Positions 30,583 to 38,830 of a stretch of 64,000 bases of DNA are shown here, piece by piece. A program made the translations under genes and the position numbers. Source of the DNA: Pseudomonas neuropathica (GTDB lineage: Bacteria > Pseudomonadota > Gammaproteobacteria > Pseudomonadales > Pseudomonadaceae). The notes below the pieces were generated by a model, which saw nothing but the letters and a program-made list of their open reading frames with translations, ran no database searches and had not been told where the DNA came from. Location: contig NZ_JACOPX010000016.1 of assembly GCF_015461835.1 (NCBI RefSeq), positions 1 through 64,000 of the forward strand. Reading direction: 5' to 3'. Each line of letters begins with the position of its first letter. The stretch's first letter is position 1.

Positions 30583-31370
30583 GCCTGGGTCGCTGGCGGC
30601 TGGTCGTTGTGGTCGTCGGCCGGGTTCTCTTCCGGACGCTCGCGCTTGCTGATCAAGCCACCGAATAGAATTCCGATTTCAAACAACATCCACATCGGCA
30701 CGGCCAGCAGGGTCTGCGAGAAGATGTCCGGCGGCGTCAGGATCATGCCGACCACGAAGCAGCCGATGATCACGTACGGGCGGATCTTCTTCAGGTATTT
30801 GACGTCGACCACGCCGATCCACACCAGCAGCACCACAGCCACCGGGATCTCGAACGCCACGCCGAAGGCGAAGAACAGCGTCATGACGAAATCGAGGTAA
30901 CTGGCGATGTCGGTCATCATTTCCACGCCGGCCGGGGTAGCGGCAGCGAAGAACTTGAAGATCAGCGGGAACACGAAGTAATAGGCGAACGCCATGCCGG
31001 TGTAGAACAGCAGAATGCTCGACACCAGCAGTGGCACCGCGATGCGTTTCTCATGTTTGTACAGACCTGGCGCGATAAAGCCCCAGATTTGATGCAGGAT
31101 CACCGGAATCGCAAGGAACAGCGAGACCATCATCGTCAGCTTCAGCGGCGTCAGGAACGGTGACGACACGTCGGTGGCGATCATCGTCGCGCCGACCGGC
31201 AGGTACTGGCGCAGCGGGGTCGAGACGAAGGTATAGATCTGCTGGGTGAACGCAAACAGCCCGGCGAAGATGATGAAGATCGCCGCCACACAACGCAGCA
31301 GGCGGGTGCGCAACTCGGTGAGGTGCGAAACCAGCGGCATGTGCTGGTCGTTTTCGGGGAGATCGCTCAT
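30579..31370 (-). CDS. tatC: Twin-arginine translocase subunit TatC
   Basis: 263-residue polytopic inner-membrane protein, the receptor for twin-arginine signal peptides. It begins with the conserved cytoplasmic stretch (MPLVSHLTELRTRLLRC), has six helices, and carries FIAPGLYKHEKR and FAFGVAFEIPVAVV, typical TatC loops. It acts with TatA and TatB to export folded proteins. It overlaps tatB at the start and rsmE at the stop, four bases each. Confidence 0.97.
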   Translation of the reverse strand: MSDLPENDQHMPLVSHLTELRTRLLRCVAAIFIIFAGLFAFTQQIYTFVSTPLRQYLPVGATMIATDVSSPFLTPLKLTMMVSLFLAIPVILHQIWGFIAPGLYKHEKRIAVPLLVSSILLFYTGMAFAYYFVFPLIFKFFAAATPAGVEMMTDIASYLDFVMTLFFAFGVAFEIPVAVVLLVWIGVVDVKYLKKIRPYVIIGCFVVGMILTPPDIFSQTLLAVPMWMLFEIGILFGGLISKRERPEENPADDHNDQPPATQA

Positions 31371-31810
31371 GGGGCTCGCGGCGGCAGAGTAGGGTCGTGA
31401 GGCGCTGGTGTGATCGGCGCGGCAGTTGGAGCTACATGTTCAACTGAAGTGTCAGCAGCGGGCACTGGTTCTGTCGGCGCTACAACGGCAGCAGGTGCAG
31501 GTGTCGGAGCAGGCGCATGAATCGTCTGTTCGCCCACATGCTCAACCGGCGTCGGCTCTTGCTGAACCGGGCTGAAAATCTTCCGCGCCTCCTGCTCCAG
31601 CGACAGAATGTGCTCGTTGTGCAGTTGCCGACGAATCTCGTCGGCACCAATTTCACGTTCAACTTCCTGTTTGATCGCGTTGAAGCTGCGTTTCAGCCGG
31701 CCGACCCACAGGCCGGCGGTACGCGCAGCGCCCGGCAGACGCTCGGGGCCCAGCACCAGCAGGGCGACGAGGCCGACGAGCAGCAGTTCAGAGAAGCTGA
31801 TACCAAACAT
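31367..31810 (-). CDS. tatB: Sec-independent translocase subunit TatB
   Basis: 147-residue protein with the TatA/B N-terminus: one membrane helix (MFGISFSELLLVGLVALLVL), the hinge GPERLPGAART, then an amphipathic helix (LWVGRLKRSFNAIKQEVERE) and an Ala/Pro-rich cytoplasmic tail. The Glu in the helix (SFSEL) and GPERLP mark it as TatB rather than TatA. It pairs with TatC in the substrate receptor complex. Ten bases separate it from tatA upstream; four-base overlap with tatC. Confidence 0.95.
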   Translation of the reverse strand: MFGISFSELLLVGLVALLVLGPERLPGAARTAGLWVGRLKRSFNAIKQEVEREIGADEIRRQLHNEHILSLEQEARKIFSPVQQEPTPVEHVGEQTIHAPAPTPAPAAVVAPTEPVPAADTSVEHVAPTAAPITPAPHDPTLPPRAP

Positions 31811-31820
31811 TAGTCAGTGC

Positions 31821-32102
31821 TCACACGTCTTTGCGGATCGGCTCTTCGACTTTCTGCGCCTGCACGTCGATGGTGTGCGGCGGATTGGCCTGAGCGGTGG
31901 CTTGCGGCTGCACCGGTGGCACCGGTTGCGCAGGCGTAACGGTTGGATCAGCGGCCGGTTTTTCGTCGTCGTTCATGGCTTTGCGGAAGCCCTTGATCGA
32001 CTCGCCAACGTCGGTGCCGAGATTTTTCAGTTTCTTGGTGCCGAACACCAGCACCACGACAACCAGAATGACGATCCAGTGTTTCCAGTCAAAAATGCCC
32101 AT
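31821..32102 (-). CDS. tatA: Sec-independent translocase subunit TatA
   Basis: 93-residue pore-forming subunit. The ATG at 32102 begins MGIFDWKHWIVILVVVVLVF, the canonical TatA N-terminus, after a GAGGAAC ribosome site; the frame is open further upstream into hisE but that would destroy the N-terminal helix. FGTKKLKNLGTDVG is the TatA hinge, followed by an amphipathic helix (IKGFRKAMNDDE) and a Pro/Gln/Ala-rich tail. It oligomerises at TatBC to form the transport path. Confidence 0.96.
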   Translation of the reverse strand: MGIFDWKHWIVILVVVVLVFGTKKLKNLGTDVGESIKGFRKAMNDDEKPAADPTVTPAQPVPPVQPQATAQANPPHTIDVQAQKVEEPIRKDV

Positions 32103-32127
32103 GTTGCTGTTCCTCTCTAAAAGTTGT

Positions 32128-32460
32128 TCAGGCGGACGGACGCGAGGCTTTCTCGACGTGTCCGGACAGACCGAAGCGGCGATCCAGTTCATCCAGCACG
32201 GCCTGCGGATGCTGCCCCAGTTGGGCGAGCATGACCATGCTGTGGAACCACAGGTCAGCGGTCTCGTAGATCACGTCGCTGCAGTCGCCGCTGATGGCAG
32301 CATCCTTGGCGGCAATAATGGTTTCGACCGACTCTTCGCCGACTTTCTCCAGAATCTTGTTCAAACCCTTGTGATACAGACTAGCCACATACGAGCTGTC
32401 GGCGGCTGCGCCTTTGCGCTCTTCGAGCACTTCGGCCAGGCGGGTCAGGGTGTCACTCAT
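32128..32460 (-). CDS. hisE: Phosphoribosyl-ATP pyrophosphatase HisE
   Basis: 110-residue all-alpha MazG-like enzyme that removes pyrophosphate from phosphoribosyl-ATP in histidine synthesis. Signature segments are SYVASLYHKGLNKILEKVGE and ETIIAAKD with the acidic metal ligands (EE...AAKD), and DLWFHSMVMLAQLG. It is separate from hisI, unlike the fused enterobacterial HisIE. It overlaps hisI by eight bases, and tatA follows 25 bases later, so biosynthesis and export genes share a transcript. Confidence 0.96.
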   Translation of the reverse strand: MSDTLTRLAEVLEERKGAAADSSYVASLYHKGLNKILEKVGEESVETIIAAKDAAISGDCSDVIYETADLWFHSMVMLAQLGQHPQAVLDELDRRFGLSGHVEKASRPSA

Positions 32461-32854
32461 GTTTGTGTCCTGCGGAATAGATAGCGTGCGGGTCTTTCAG
32501 AACCGGGTCGACTGTCTTCCAGTCGCCGTTTTCGAAGACACGGTAGAAGCAGCTTTGACGGCCGGTATGGCAAGCGATGTCGCCGATCTGTTCAACCATC
32601 AGGATGATCACGTCGGCATCACAGTCCAGACGCATTTCATGCAGCGTCTGCACATGGCCGGACTCTTCGCCCTTGCGCCACAGCTTGCCACGGGAACGTG
32701 ACCAGTAGATTGCACGGTTTTCCGCGGCGGTCAGTTCGAGCGCTTCGCGGTTCATCCAGGCCATCATCAGCACGCGTCCGGTCTTGTGATCCTGGGCAAT
32801 CGCCGGCACCAGGCCATCAGCGTCCCACTTGATCTCGTCCAGCCAGTTTTTCAT
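32453..32854 (-). CDS. hisI: Phosphoribosyl-AMP cyclohydrolase HisI
   Basis: 133-residue zinc enzyme that opens the adenine ring of phosphoribosyl-AMP (third step of histidine synthesis). Metal and substrate motifs are present: VLMMAWMNREAL, YWSRSRGKLW, GESGHVQ, LDCDADVIILMVEQ and GDIACHTGRQSCFYR. The ATG at 32854 (MKNWLDEIKW) is the standard start; nine upstream residues in the open frame are unlikely. It overlaps hisE by eight bases. Confidence 0.96.
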   Translation of the reverse strand: MKNWLDEIKWDADGLVPAIAQDHKTGRVLMMAWMNREALELTAAENRAIYWSRSRGKLWRKGEESGHVQTLHEMRLDCDADVIILMVEQIGDIACHTGRQSCFYRVFENGDWKTVDPVLKDPHAIYSAGHKHE

Positions 32855-32935
32855 CTTCGACTCCGACAGCGAACCCCACACTTCAATAGTCGGGCTCAGG
32901 CATTGAAACAGTGTGCCAGCCGATCACGAAACTGG

Positions 32936-34540
32936 CTATCGGCGAACGACCAGATACAAGCCGACTGCCACCATGATCCCGGCCGGCCAATGCCCCAATT
33001 CGTGCAGCGGGCCACCGATGGCGAGGATCACCCCGCCGGCCAGATGCGCGCAACCGAGCAGGCGCAGGAACCAGTCGTCCTTGCGTTTGTGCCACGGTGG
33101 CGGCGGGTCGTAGGCGTGCGGCTGCGACATGCGTTCGAGCAGATCACGGGCCATGTTGGCCAGGTGCGGCAGTTGTTCGAACTGGCTCTGCACGTTGCCC
33201 AGCAAGGCTTTCGGGCTGACGCGCTCGCGCATCCAGCGTTCGAGGAACGGCTGCGCGGTGTTCCACAGATCCAGATCCGGATACAACTGACGGCCGAGGC
33301 CTTCGATGTTCAACAGGGTCTTTTGCAGCAGCACCAGTTGCGGCTGCACTTCCATATTGAAGCGTCGCGCAGTCTGGAACAGGCGCATCAGCACCTGGCC
33401 AAATGAAATATCTTTTAACGGTTTTTCGAAGATCGGTTCGCACACAGTGCGGATCGCCGCTTCGAATTCGTTGAGTTTGGTTTCCGCCGGCACCCAGCCC
33501 GAATCGATGTGCAATTGCGCCACACGACGGTAATCACGCTTGAAGAAGGCGAACAGGTTGCGCGCCAGATAATCCTGGTCTTCCGGGGTCAGACTGCCGA
33601 CGATGCCGCAGTCGATCGCAATGTATTGCGGGCTCCACGGATTGACGGTGCTGACGAAGATGTTGCCCGGGTGCATGTCGGCGTGAAAGAAGCTGTCGCG
33701 GAACACTTGGGTGAAGAAGATCTCCACACCGCGCTCGGCGAGCATTTTCATGTCGGTGCGCTGGTCGGCGAGGGTCGCCAGATCGGTGACCTGAATGCCG
33801 TAGATGCGCTCCATCACCAGCACTTTCGGTCGGCACCAGTCCCAATAGACTTGCGGCACGTAGAGCAGCGGCGAACCTTCGAAGTTGCGCTTCAACTGGC
33901 TGGCGTTGGCCGCCTCGCGCAGCAGATCGAGTTCGTCGTAGATGGTTTTTTCGTAGTCCTGCACCACGTCGACCGGGTGCAGCAGGCGCGCATCGGCGGA
34001 GAGTTTTTCGGCAGCACGGGCGAGGATAAACAGCCACGCCAGATCCTGCGCGATGATCGGCTTCAGACCCGGACGGATCACCTTGACCACCACTTCTTCG
34101 CCGGTTTTCAACTGCGCGGCATGTACCTGCGCCACGGAGGCTGAGGCCAGTGGCTCAACGTCGAAACGGCTGAACACGTCGCTGATCTTTTTGCCCAACT
34201 GTTCTTCGATCAGCTTGATCGACAGTTGCGAATCGAACGGCGGCACGCGGTCCTGCAGCAGCATCAGCTCATCGGCGATGTCTTCCGGCAGCAGGTCGCG
34301 GCGGGTCGAAAGAATCTGCCCGAACTTGATGAAAATCGGCCCGAGATCCTGCAACGCCAGGCGCAGCCGCGCACCCCGACTCAGATCCAGCGGCTTACGC
34401 GGGAACCAGCGCCACGGCAGCACATAGCGCAGCGCCAGAAGGAGCCACGGCAACGGCAGATCGAACAGCAGGTCATCGAGGCGGTAGCGGATCACGACGC
34501 GCTGGATGCGCAACAGACGGCGGACGGCAAGCAGCTTCAT
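32936..34540 (-). CDS. ubiB: Ubiquinone biosynthesis protein UbiB
   Basis: 534-residue atypical protein kinase-like (ABC1/ADCK/UbiB) membrane protein required for ubiquinone synthesis, probably an ATPase that extracts or presents lipid intermediates. The family KxGQ motif occurs as FIKFGQILSTRRDLLPEDI (about 80-98); the nucleotide site has ASASVAQVHAA (the Ala-rich loop), VVKVIRP, and the catalytic loop HADMHPGNIFV with the DCG metal motif (IAIDCGIVG). Two hydrophobic segments lie at the C-terminus. The start overlaps the ubiJ stop by four bases. Confidence 0.96.
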   Translation of the reverse strand: MKLLAVRRLLRIQRVVIRYRLDDLLFDLPLPWLLLALRYVLPWRWFPRKPLDLSRGARLRLALQDLGPIFIKFGQILSTRRDLLPEDIADELMLLQDRVPPFDSQLSIKLIEEQLGKKISDVFSRFDVEPLASASVAQVHAAQLKTGEEVVVKVIRPGLKPIIAQDLAWLFILARAAEKLSADARLLHPVDVVQDYEKTIYDELDLLREAANASQLKRNFEGSPLLYVPQVYWDWCRPKVLVMERIYGIQVTDLATLADQRTDMKMLAERGVEIFFTQVFRDSFFHADMHPGNIFVSTVNPWSPQYIAIDCGIVGSLTPEDQDYLARNLFAFFKRDYRRVAQLHIDSGWVPAETKLNEFEAAIRTVCEPIFEKPLKDISFGQVLMRLFQTARRFNMEVQPQLVLLQKTLLNIEGLGRQLYPDLDLWNTAQPFLERWMRERVSPKALLGNVQSQFEQLPHLANMARDLLERMSQPHAYDPPPPWHKRKDDWFLRLLGCAHLAGGVILAIGGPLHELGHWPAGIMVAVGLYLVVRR

Positions 34541-35160
34541 GCGTTATCGCTTGGGTCGAGGGATCGGGAAAGGCGCTCGAAACGCGCCTCGAGACGTTCC
34601 AGATCAAGTTTGATCCGGTCCAGTTCGCTGAACCGCGCTTCGGCTTCGCGCTGCCCGACGAGGGTGCGCGATTCTTCGGCGAGGTATTCGGCGAGGTTCT
34701 GGTTGAGGCTGGCAAATCCTTGTTGATACCAGCGTGCGCGGCTGCGCAGATGACCACCGACCAGTTGCGTGGCGACCGGGCCGAGCCAGCGCGAGAGTTC
34801 GTACTCCCAGTCCAGCTCAAGGTCTTGCAGCACACCGGCCAGCTCCAGCAGCACGCCGCTGTCGCCATCGAGTTCGACTTCCGGGGCGTGCAGCACCGCA
34901 GTCTTGTCTTTGCTCACGGCCAGTTTGATCAGGCTCGAGGCCGGCGCACGCAGGGTGCAGTCGACGCCGGTTTCCCAATGCGCGGCCAGCATCAGACCTT
35001 CGTCACTCGGCAGGATGAACAGTTGCAGCGCCGGGCTGCGGCAGTCGACGGCAATCACCTTGCCGGTCAAATGCGCCAGCCGCGGCAGCGCCGTGCTGTC
35101 GAGACGCAGCACCCGGTTGAGGCCGAGTTCAACGCTGGCGAGCAGCCCGGTGAGCAACAT
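34537..35160 (-). CDS. ubiJ: Ubiquinone biosynthesis accessory factor UbiJ
   Basis: 207-residue cytoplasmic protein with an N-terminal SCP2-like lipid-binding domain (about 15-110: LDSTALPRLAHLTGKVIAV, LRAPASSLIKLA) and a C-terminal coiled coil (EAEARFSELDRIKLDLERLE). UbiJ helps assemble the soluble Ubi complex and binds polyprenyl intermediates, as known in E. coli. It sits between ubiE (one-base overlap) and ubiB (four-base overlap), the typical ubiEJB order. Confidence 0.93.
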   Translation of the reverse strand: MLLTGLLASVELGLNRVLRLDSTALPRLAHLTGKVIAVDCRSPALQLFILPSDEGLMLAAHWETGVDCTLRAPASSLIKLAVSKDKTAVLHAPEVELDGDSGVLLELAGVLQDLELDWEYELSRWLGPVATQLVGGHLRSRARWYQQGFASLNQNLAEYLAEESRTLVGQREAEARFSELDRIKLDLERLEARFERLSRSLDPSDNA

Positions 35161-35930
35161 CAGGGCTTGATGCCACGGTGCAGGGCGACGATGCCTGCGG
35201 TCATGTTGTGATAGGTCACGCGGTCGAAACCGGCGTCAACCATCATCGACTTCAACGTTTCCTGATTCGGGTGCATGCGGATCGATTCGGCCAGGTAGCG
35301 ATAGCTTTCCGAGTCGTTGGTGATCAGCTTGCCCATCAGCGGCATGAAGGCGAACGAATAAGCGTCGTAGGCTTTCGACATCAGCGCGTTGGTCGGTTTG
35401 GAAAATTCCAGCACCAGCAGACGACCGCCGGGCTTGAGCACGCGCAGCATCGAGCGCAGCGCGTCTTCTTTATGCGTCACGTTGCGCAGGCCGAAGGCGA
35501 TGGTCACGCAGTCGAAGTGGTTGTCCGGGAACGGCAGTTTTTCTGCGTCCGCCTGAACGAACTCGACGTTGCCAGCGACACCCAGATCGAGCAGGCGGTC
35601 ACGGCCGACCTTGAGCATCGATTCGTTGATGTCGGCCAATACCACCTGACCGGTCGGGCCGACCAGGTGCGAGAACTTTTTGGTCAGGTCACCGGTACCG
35701 CCGGCGATGTCCAGCACGCGGTTACCGCTGCGTACGCCCGACAGTTCGATCGCGAAACGCTTCCACAGGCGGTGCATGCCGCCCGACAGAAGGTCGTTCA
35801 TCAAGTCGTATTTCGCGGCTACCGAGTGGAAAACTTCAGCGACTTTTTCCGCTTTCTGGCTTTCCGGAACGTTTTTGAAGCCGAAGTGAGTGGTGGGTTC
35901 GGCATCGCTGCCTTTGCGCTGATCAGTCAT
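35160..35930 (-). CDS. ubiE: Ubiquinone/menaquinone C-methyltransferase UbiE
   Basis: 256-residue SAM-dependent methyltransferase that adds the C-methyl group in ubiquinone synthesis. Class I motifs: VLDIAGGTGDLTKKFSHL (motif I), FVQADAEKLPFPDNHFDCV, AFGLRNVTHKEDALRSMLR and PGGRLLVLEFSKP. Start at 35930 (MTDQRKGSDAEPTTHFGF) is the usual one; the frame is open 43 residues further but without family similarity. It heads the ubiE-ubiJ-ubiB unit. Its promoter region faces the PHA-system gene at 36085. Confidence 0.97.
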   Translation of the reverse strand: MTDQRKGSDAEPTTHFGFKNVPESQKAEKVAEVFHSVAAKYDLMNDLLSGGMHRLWKRFAIELSGVRSGNRVLDIAGGTGDLTKKFSHLVGPTGQVVLADINESMLKVGRDRLLDLGVAGNVEFVQADAEKLPFPDNHFDCVTIAFGLRNVTHKEDALRSMLRVLKPGGRLLVLEFSKPTNALMSKAYDAYSFAFMPLMGKLITNDSESYRYLAESIRMHPNQETLKSMMVDAGFDRVTYHNMTAGIVALHRGIKP

Positions 35931-36084
35931 ATCGCTGTCACCAAAAGAGAATGCGCGACATTCTAATCCCCAAGCCATGCTTTGTCTTGGAATGGCTAAA
36001 GGTAAGATGGGCAACCTTCGGGACGATTTGCCGCAGCGGCGGTCAAGATTTACCGACACATCTTTTTAAATCAGGAGTCATGCA

Positions 36085-36360
36085 ATGGCCAAAATCACTG
36101 TTGAGCGTGCCCACAACCTGGGTAAGGAAGCCGCCCGCGAGAAGGCCGACAAGCTGGCGCAAAAACTCTCCGATCAATATGGCCTGGAGCCGCAATGGTC
36201 CGGCGATACCCTGAACCTCAAGCGCTCGGGCGTGAAAGGCGCGGTGCATGTGGCGGACGATTCGATCAAGGTCGATGTGGAGTTGGGCATCATGATGTCG
36301 GCCATGAGCGGCATGATCAAAGCCGAGATCGAGAAAGCGTTGGACAAGGCGCTGGTCTGA
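36085..36360 (+). CDS. Polyhydroxyalkanoic acid system family protein
   Basis: 91-residue protein of the PHA_gran_rgn family, often found next to pha genes. It begins MAKITVERAHNLGKEAARE and has a lysine-rich amphipathic first half, then a beta segment (DTLNLKRSGVKGAVHVADDS) and MSGMIKAEIEKALDKAL. A ribosome site (CAGGAGT) precedes the ATG. The position between ubiE and phaI suggests a role in granule or polymer metabolism, but its biochemical function is not known. Divergent from ubiE. Confidence 0.85.
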   Translation: MAKITVERAHNLGKEAAREKADKLAQKLSDQYGLEPQWSGDTLNLKRSGVKGAVHVADDSIKVDVELGIMMSAMSGMIKAEIEKALDKALV

Positions 36361-36365
36361 AGATC

Positions 36366-36441
36366 AAAAGATCGCAGCCTTCGGCAGCTCCTGCTGGGGT
36401 ACGCATTCCTCTGTAGGAGCTGCCGAAGGCTGCGATCTTTT
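36366..36441. repeat. REP doublet, type C
   Basis: Arms AAAAGATCGCAGCCTTCGGC... (36366-36392) and its inverse (36413-36441), the GTAGGAGCTGCCGAAGGCTG type. It follows the PHA-system gene by five bases. Confidence 0.9.
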
Positions 36442-36565
36442 CATTCAGGCACCACCGATTCATGTCAGTTGTTAGGGTGCCGTTTCTAATTTATCTCCTT
36501 ACTTTGTGCCTGAGCCCGACACTTTCGCGGGCAGTTCCTCAAACCTTCTGCGCGTGAGGTGCACC

Positions 36566-36988
36566 ATGGCCAAAGTTATTTTGAAGAAAAAAATCGACGC
36601 TTCGACTTCTGCTCTGGGCGACGTCAAATCCTATGCCCGCAAGATCTGGCTGGCAGGCCTGGGTGCCTACGCCAAGGTCGGCCAAGAGGGCAGCGACTAC
36701 TTTCAAGAGCTGATCAAAGCTGGTCAAACTGTTGAAAAGAAAGGCAAAAAAGCCGTCACCGAAAAACTCGAAGCGGCCAACACCGAGATCGATGAAGCCA
36801 AGAGCGAAGTCAGCTCGTTCAAAGGTCGTGTCGAAGTTCAGCTCGACAAGGTCGAGAAGGCGTTCGACTCCCGTGTAGCAAGCGCCTTGAATCGTATCGG
36901 CATTCCGTCTAAACATGACGTTGAGACACTCTCTGCTAAGCTCGATGAGCTGACGGCATTGCTCGAACGCGTCGCGCGTAAATCTTAA
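36566..36988 (+). CDS. phaI: Phasin PhaI
   Basis: 140-residue granule-associated phasin. ATG at 36566 after GAGGTG gives MAKVILKKKIDASTSALGDV; the frame is open back to 36506 but that part is not conserved. The phasin helix KSYARKIWLAGLGAYAKVGQ (about 18-37) is shared with PhaF, followed by a long amphipathic coiled-coil region (LEAANTEIDEAKSEVSSFK) and a short leucine-zipper-like end. It coats mcl-PHA granules. phaF follows after 10 bases. Confidence 0.95.
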   Translation: MAKVILKKKIDASTSALGDVKSYARKIWLAGLGAYAKVGQEGSDYFQELIKAGQTVEKKGKKAVTEKLEAANTEIDEAKSEVSSFKGRVEVQLDKVEKAFDSRVASALNRIGIPSKHDVETLSAKLDELTALLERVARKS

Positions 36989-36998
36989 GGAGAACGGG

Positions 36999-37910
36999 AT
37001 GGCTGGTAAAAAGAACACCGATAAAGAAGGCAGCTCGTGGATCGGGAAAGTCGAAGACTACTCCCGCAAAATCTGGCTGGCTGGTTTAGGCGTGTACTCG
37101 AAGATCGACACTGACGGCAGCAAGCTCTTCGATACATTGGTCAAAGACGGCGAGAAAGCCGAGAAGCTCACCAAATCCGCAGTCGGCAAAAAAGTCGACG
37201 CTGCCAAGGATTCCGCTTCTTCGGCCAAGTCGCGCATCAGCGGCGTGAAAGATCGCGCACTGGGCAAATGGGACGAGCTGGAAGGGGCTTTCGACAAGCG
37301 CCTGAACAGCGCGATTTCGCGCCTGGGTGTACCGAGCCGCAATGAGGTCAAAGCACTGCATAGCAAGGTGGAAACCTTGACCAAGCAGATCGAAAAACTC
37401 ACCGGTCTGAAAACCCAACCGGTGGCTGCGAAAACCGCTGCGGCAAAACCGGTAGCGAAAACGGCTGCGGCCAAGTCTGCTGCCAAGCCTCTGGCCAAAG
37501 CGGCGGCTAAACCTGCTGCAAAAGCTGCGGCCAAACCAGCAGCGAAAACCGCTGCCGCCAAGCCAGCAGCCAAAGCCGCCGCCAAACCGGTTGCCGCTAA
37601 AGCCGCTGCGAAACCGGCAGCAAAACCTGCGGCCAAAGCTGCAGCTAAACCAGCCGCCAAACCTGCAGCCAAAACCGCTGCCGCCAAACCGGCTGCCAAG
37701 CCTGCAGCCAAACCCGCTGCGGCGAAAAAACCGGCAGTGAAAAAACCGGCCGCGCCGAAAGCCGCTGCGCCGAAACCGGCCGCACCTGCTGCAGCCAAAC
37801 CTGCCGCTCCGGCAGCTCCGGTGAGTGCGTCGAATTCCGCCGCAGCACCGACTCCGGCGGCCACCCCGACTGTTGCATCGACGCCGTCGACGCCAACCAG
37901 TCAGTCCTGA
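36999..37910 (+). CDS. phaF: Phasin and nucleoid-binding protein PhaF
   Basis: 303-residue two-part protein. The N-terminal half (to about 140) is a phasin like PhaI, with YSRKIWLAGLGVYSKIDTDG and a coiled coil. From about 145 to 290 it is built of AKPAAKAA-type repeats, histone H1-like, which bind DNA and help share granules between daughter cells, as shown for P. putida PhaF. The repeats cause DNA-level direct repeats at about 37430-37800, open to length change. GGAGAA precedes the ATG. A strong terminator follows. Confidence 0.95.
   Translation: MAGKKNTDKEGSSWIGKVEDYSRKIWLAGLGVYSKIDTDGSKLFDTLVKDGEKAEKLTKSAVGKKVDAAKDSASSAKSRISGVKDRALGKWDELEGAFDKRLNSAISRLGVPSRNEVKALHSKVETLTKQIEKLTGLKTQPVAAKTAAAKPVAKTAAAKSAAKPLAKAAAKPAAKAAAKPAAKTAAAKPAAKAAAKPVAAKAAAKPAAKPAAKAAAKPAAKPAAKTAAAKPAAKPAAKPAAAKKPAVKKPAAPKAAAPKPAAPAAAKPAAPAAPVSASNSAAAPTPAATPTVASTPSTPTSQS
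37430..37800 (+). repeat. Degenerate direct repeats in phaF (Ala/Lys/Pro codons)
   Basis: Many imperfect copies of a 12 to 24-base unit encoding Lys-Pro-Ala-Ala-Lys-(Ala)n. They are coding repeats, with different synonymous codons in neighbouring units, which suggests selection on the protein rather than recent duplication. Confidence 0.8.
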
Positions 37911-37928
37911 TTTTTCAGGGCAAAACAA

Positions 37929-37960
37929 AACGCCCGGCCTGAGAAGGTCGGGCGTTTTTG
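37929..37960 (+). terminator. Rho-independent terminator after phaF
   Basis: Stem AACGCCCGGCC/GGTCGGGCGTT with a short GAGAA-like loop and a following T run, 18 bases after the phaF stop. Confidence 0.9.
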
Positions 37961-37977
37961 TATCTGAATTCCAACAG

Positions 37978-38170
37978 CCCCTCACCCTAGCCCTCTCCCA
38001 GAGGGAGAGGGGACCGATTCGGGGATGCTTCAGCCTTACACCGACCTGAAAGTGTCGTATTGAATCCATAATCGACTCGATTTTTCAGGTCGCCATATAG
38101 CGCAAGACGATAAGGTCAGTCCCCTCTCCCTACGGGCGGTCCGACGTTTCGGGAGGGCTAGGGTGAGGGG
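37978..38170. repeat. Large nested inverted repeat, type D, copy 3
   Basis: 193 bases, the longest copy. Outer arms CCCCTCACCCTAGCCCTCTC / GAGGGCTAGGGTGAGGGG, inner pair ACACCGACCTGAAA / TTTTTCAGGTCG, and a central TTGAATCCATA shared with copy 4. The right arm carries an extra GCGGTCCGACGTTTC. Lies between the convergent phaF and phaD. Confidence 0.85.
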
Positions 38171-38179
38171 CTTTTGATT

Positions 38180-38800
38180 TCAGTCGTGATCTTCAAGGTA
38201 TTGCAGGGCCATCCGCTCCGTGGCGACCTTAACCGGCGGCAGCAAGTGCGGCGCCACCAGCATCATGATCTGATAAACCACCAACCTGACTTCACCCTGA
38301 CGATCCAGAATCCGCTGATAATCCAGCGAAAACAGCAACGTCATGGTGATCTGCTCCACCAGTTGCCCCAAGGCCTGCGTATCACTGACCAACTGTCCCG
38401 AAGCCTTTAACCGCGCGAGCAACGACGCCAGCGTACGCTTCAGCGCATTGAGCAGATGACGAATGCCCTTGGCCAGTTTTGGCAAGCGCCCGGCGAGGTT
38501 CGACAGGTCCTGGAACAGAAAGCGGTACTGCGCCAACCGCTCGACGATCAAATGCAAAAACAGCCAGTAATCTTCCGGCGCCAGTTCCACATCCGAGGGT
38601 GGATCGAGCAGTGGCGCCAGTTCATTCTGGAAGCGTTCGAACAAGCCGAGAATCAGCGGTTCCTTGCCATGGAAGTGGTAGTAGAGATTGCCCGGGCTGA
38701 TCCCCATTTCGTTCGCCACCTCCATGGTGGAGACGTTCGGCTCGCCCTTTTCGTTGAACAGTTGCAAAGCACATTCGAGAATCCGGTCGCGGGTTTTCAT
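38180..38800 (-). CDS. phaD: TetR-family regulator PhaD
   Basis: 206-residue TetR-type protein with the N-terminal helix-turn-helix (RILECALQLFNEKGEPNVST, MEVANEMGISPGNLYYHFHG at about 8-50) and a helical ligand-binding part. In P. putida PhaD activates the phaC1 and phaI promoters in response to a CoA intermediate of fatty acid oxidation. It is the last gene of phaC1-phaZ-phaC2-phaD, 30 bases after phaC2. Confidence 0.92.
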   Translation of the reverse strand: MKTRDRILECALQLFNEKGEPNVSTMEVANEMGISPGNLYYHFHGKEPLILGLFERFQNELAPLLDPPSDVELAPEDYWLFLHLIVERLAQYRFLFQDLSNLAGRLPKLAKGIRHLLNALKRTLASLLARLKASGQLVSDTQALGQLVEQITMTLLFSLDYQRILDRQGEVRLVVYQIMMLVAPHLLPPVKVATERMALQYLEDHD

Positions 38801-38830
38801 CCAGTCTTCTTAGAAAAGTTCGGTTAAGCG

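Noticed and set aside
37430..37800. Regular repeats in phaF considered as a CRISPR array or satellite
   Set aside because: Units are coding, vary in length, have no unique spacers and encode the known histone-like tail.
37058..37864. A 268-residue Gly/Ala/Leu-rich minus-strand frame opposite phaF that looks like a membrane protein
   Set aside because: The composition is the complement of the Ala/Lys/Pro repeats of phaF; it has no start context.
36999..37910. phaF considered as a histone H1-like protein unrelated to granules
   Set aside because: The N-terminal half shares the phasin helix (ARKIWLAGLG-type) with phaI and lies directly after it.
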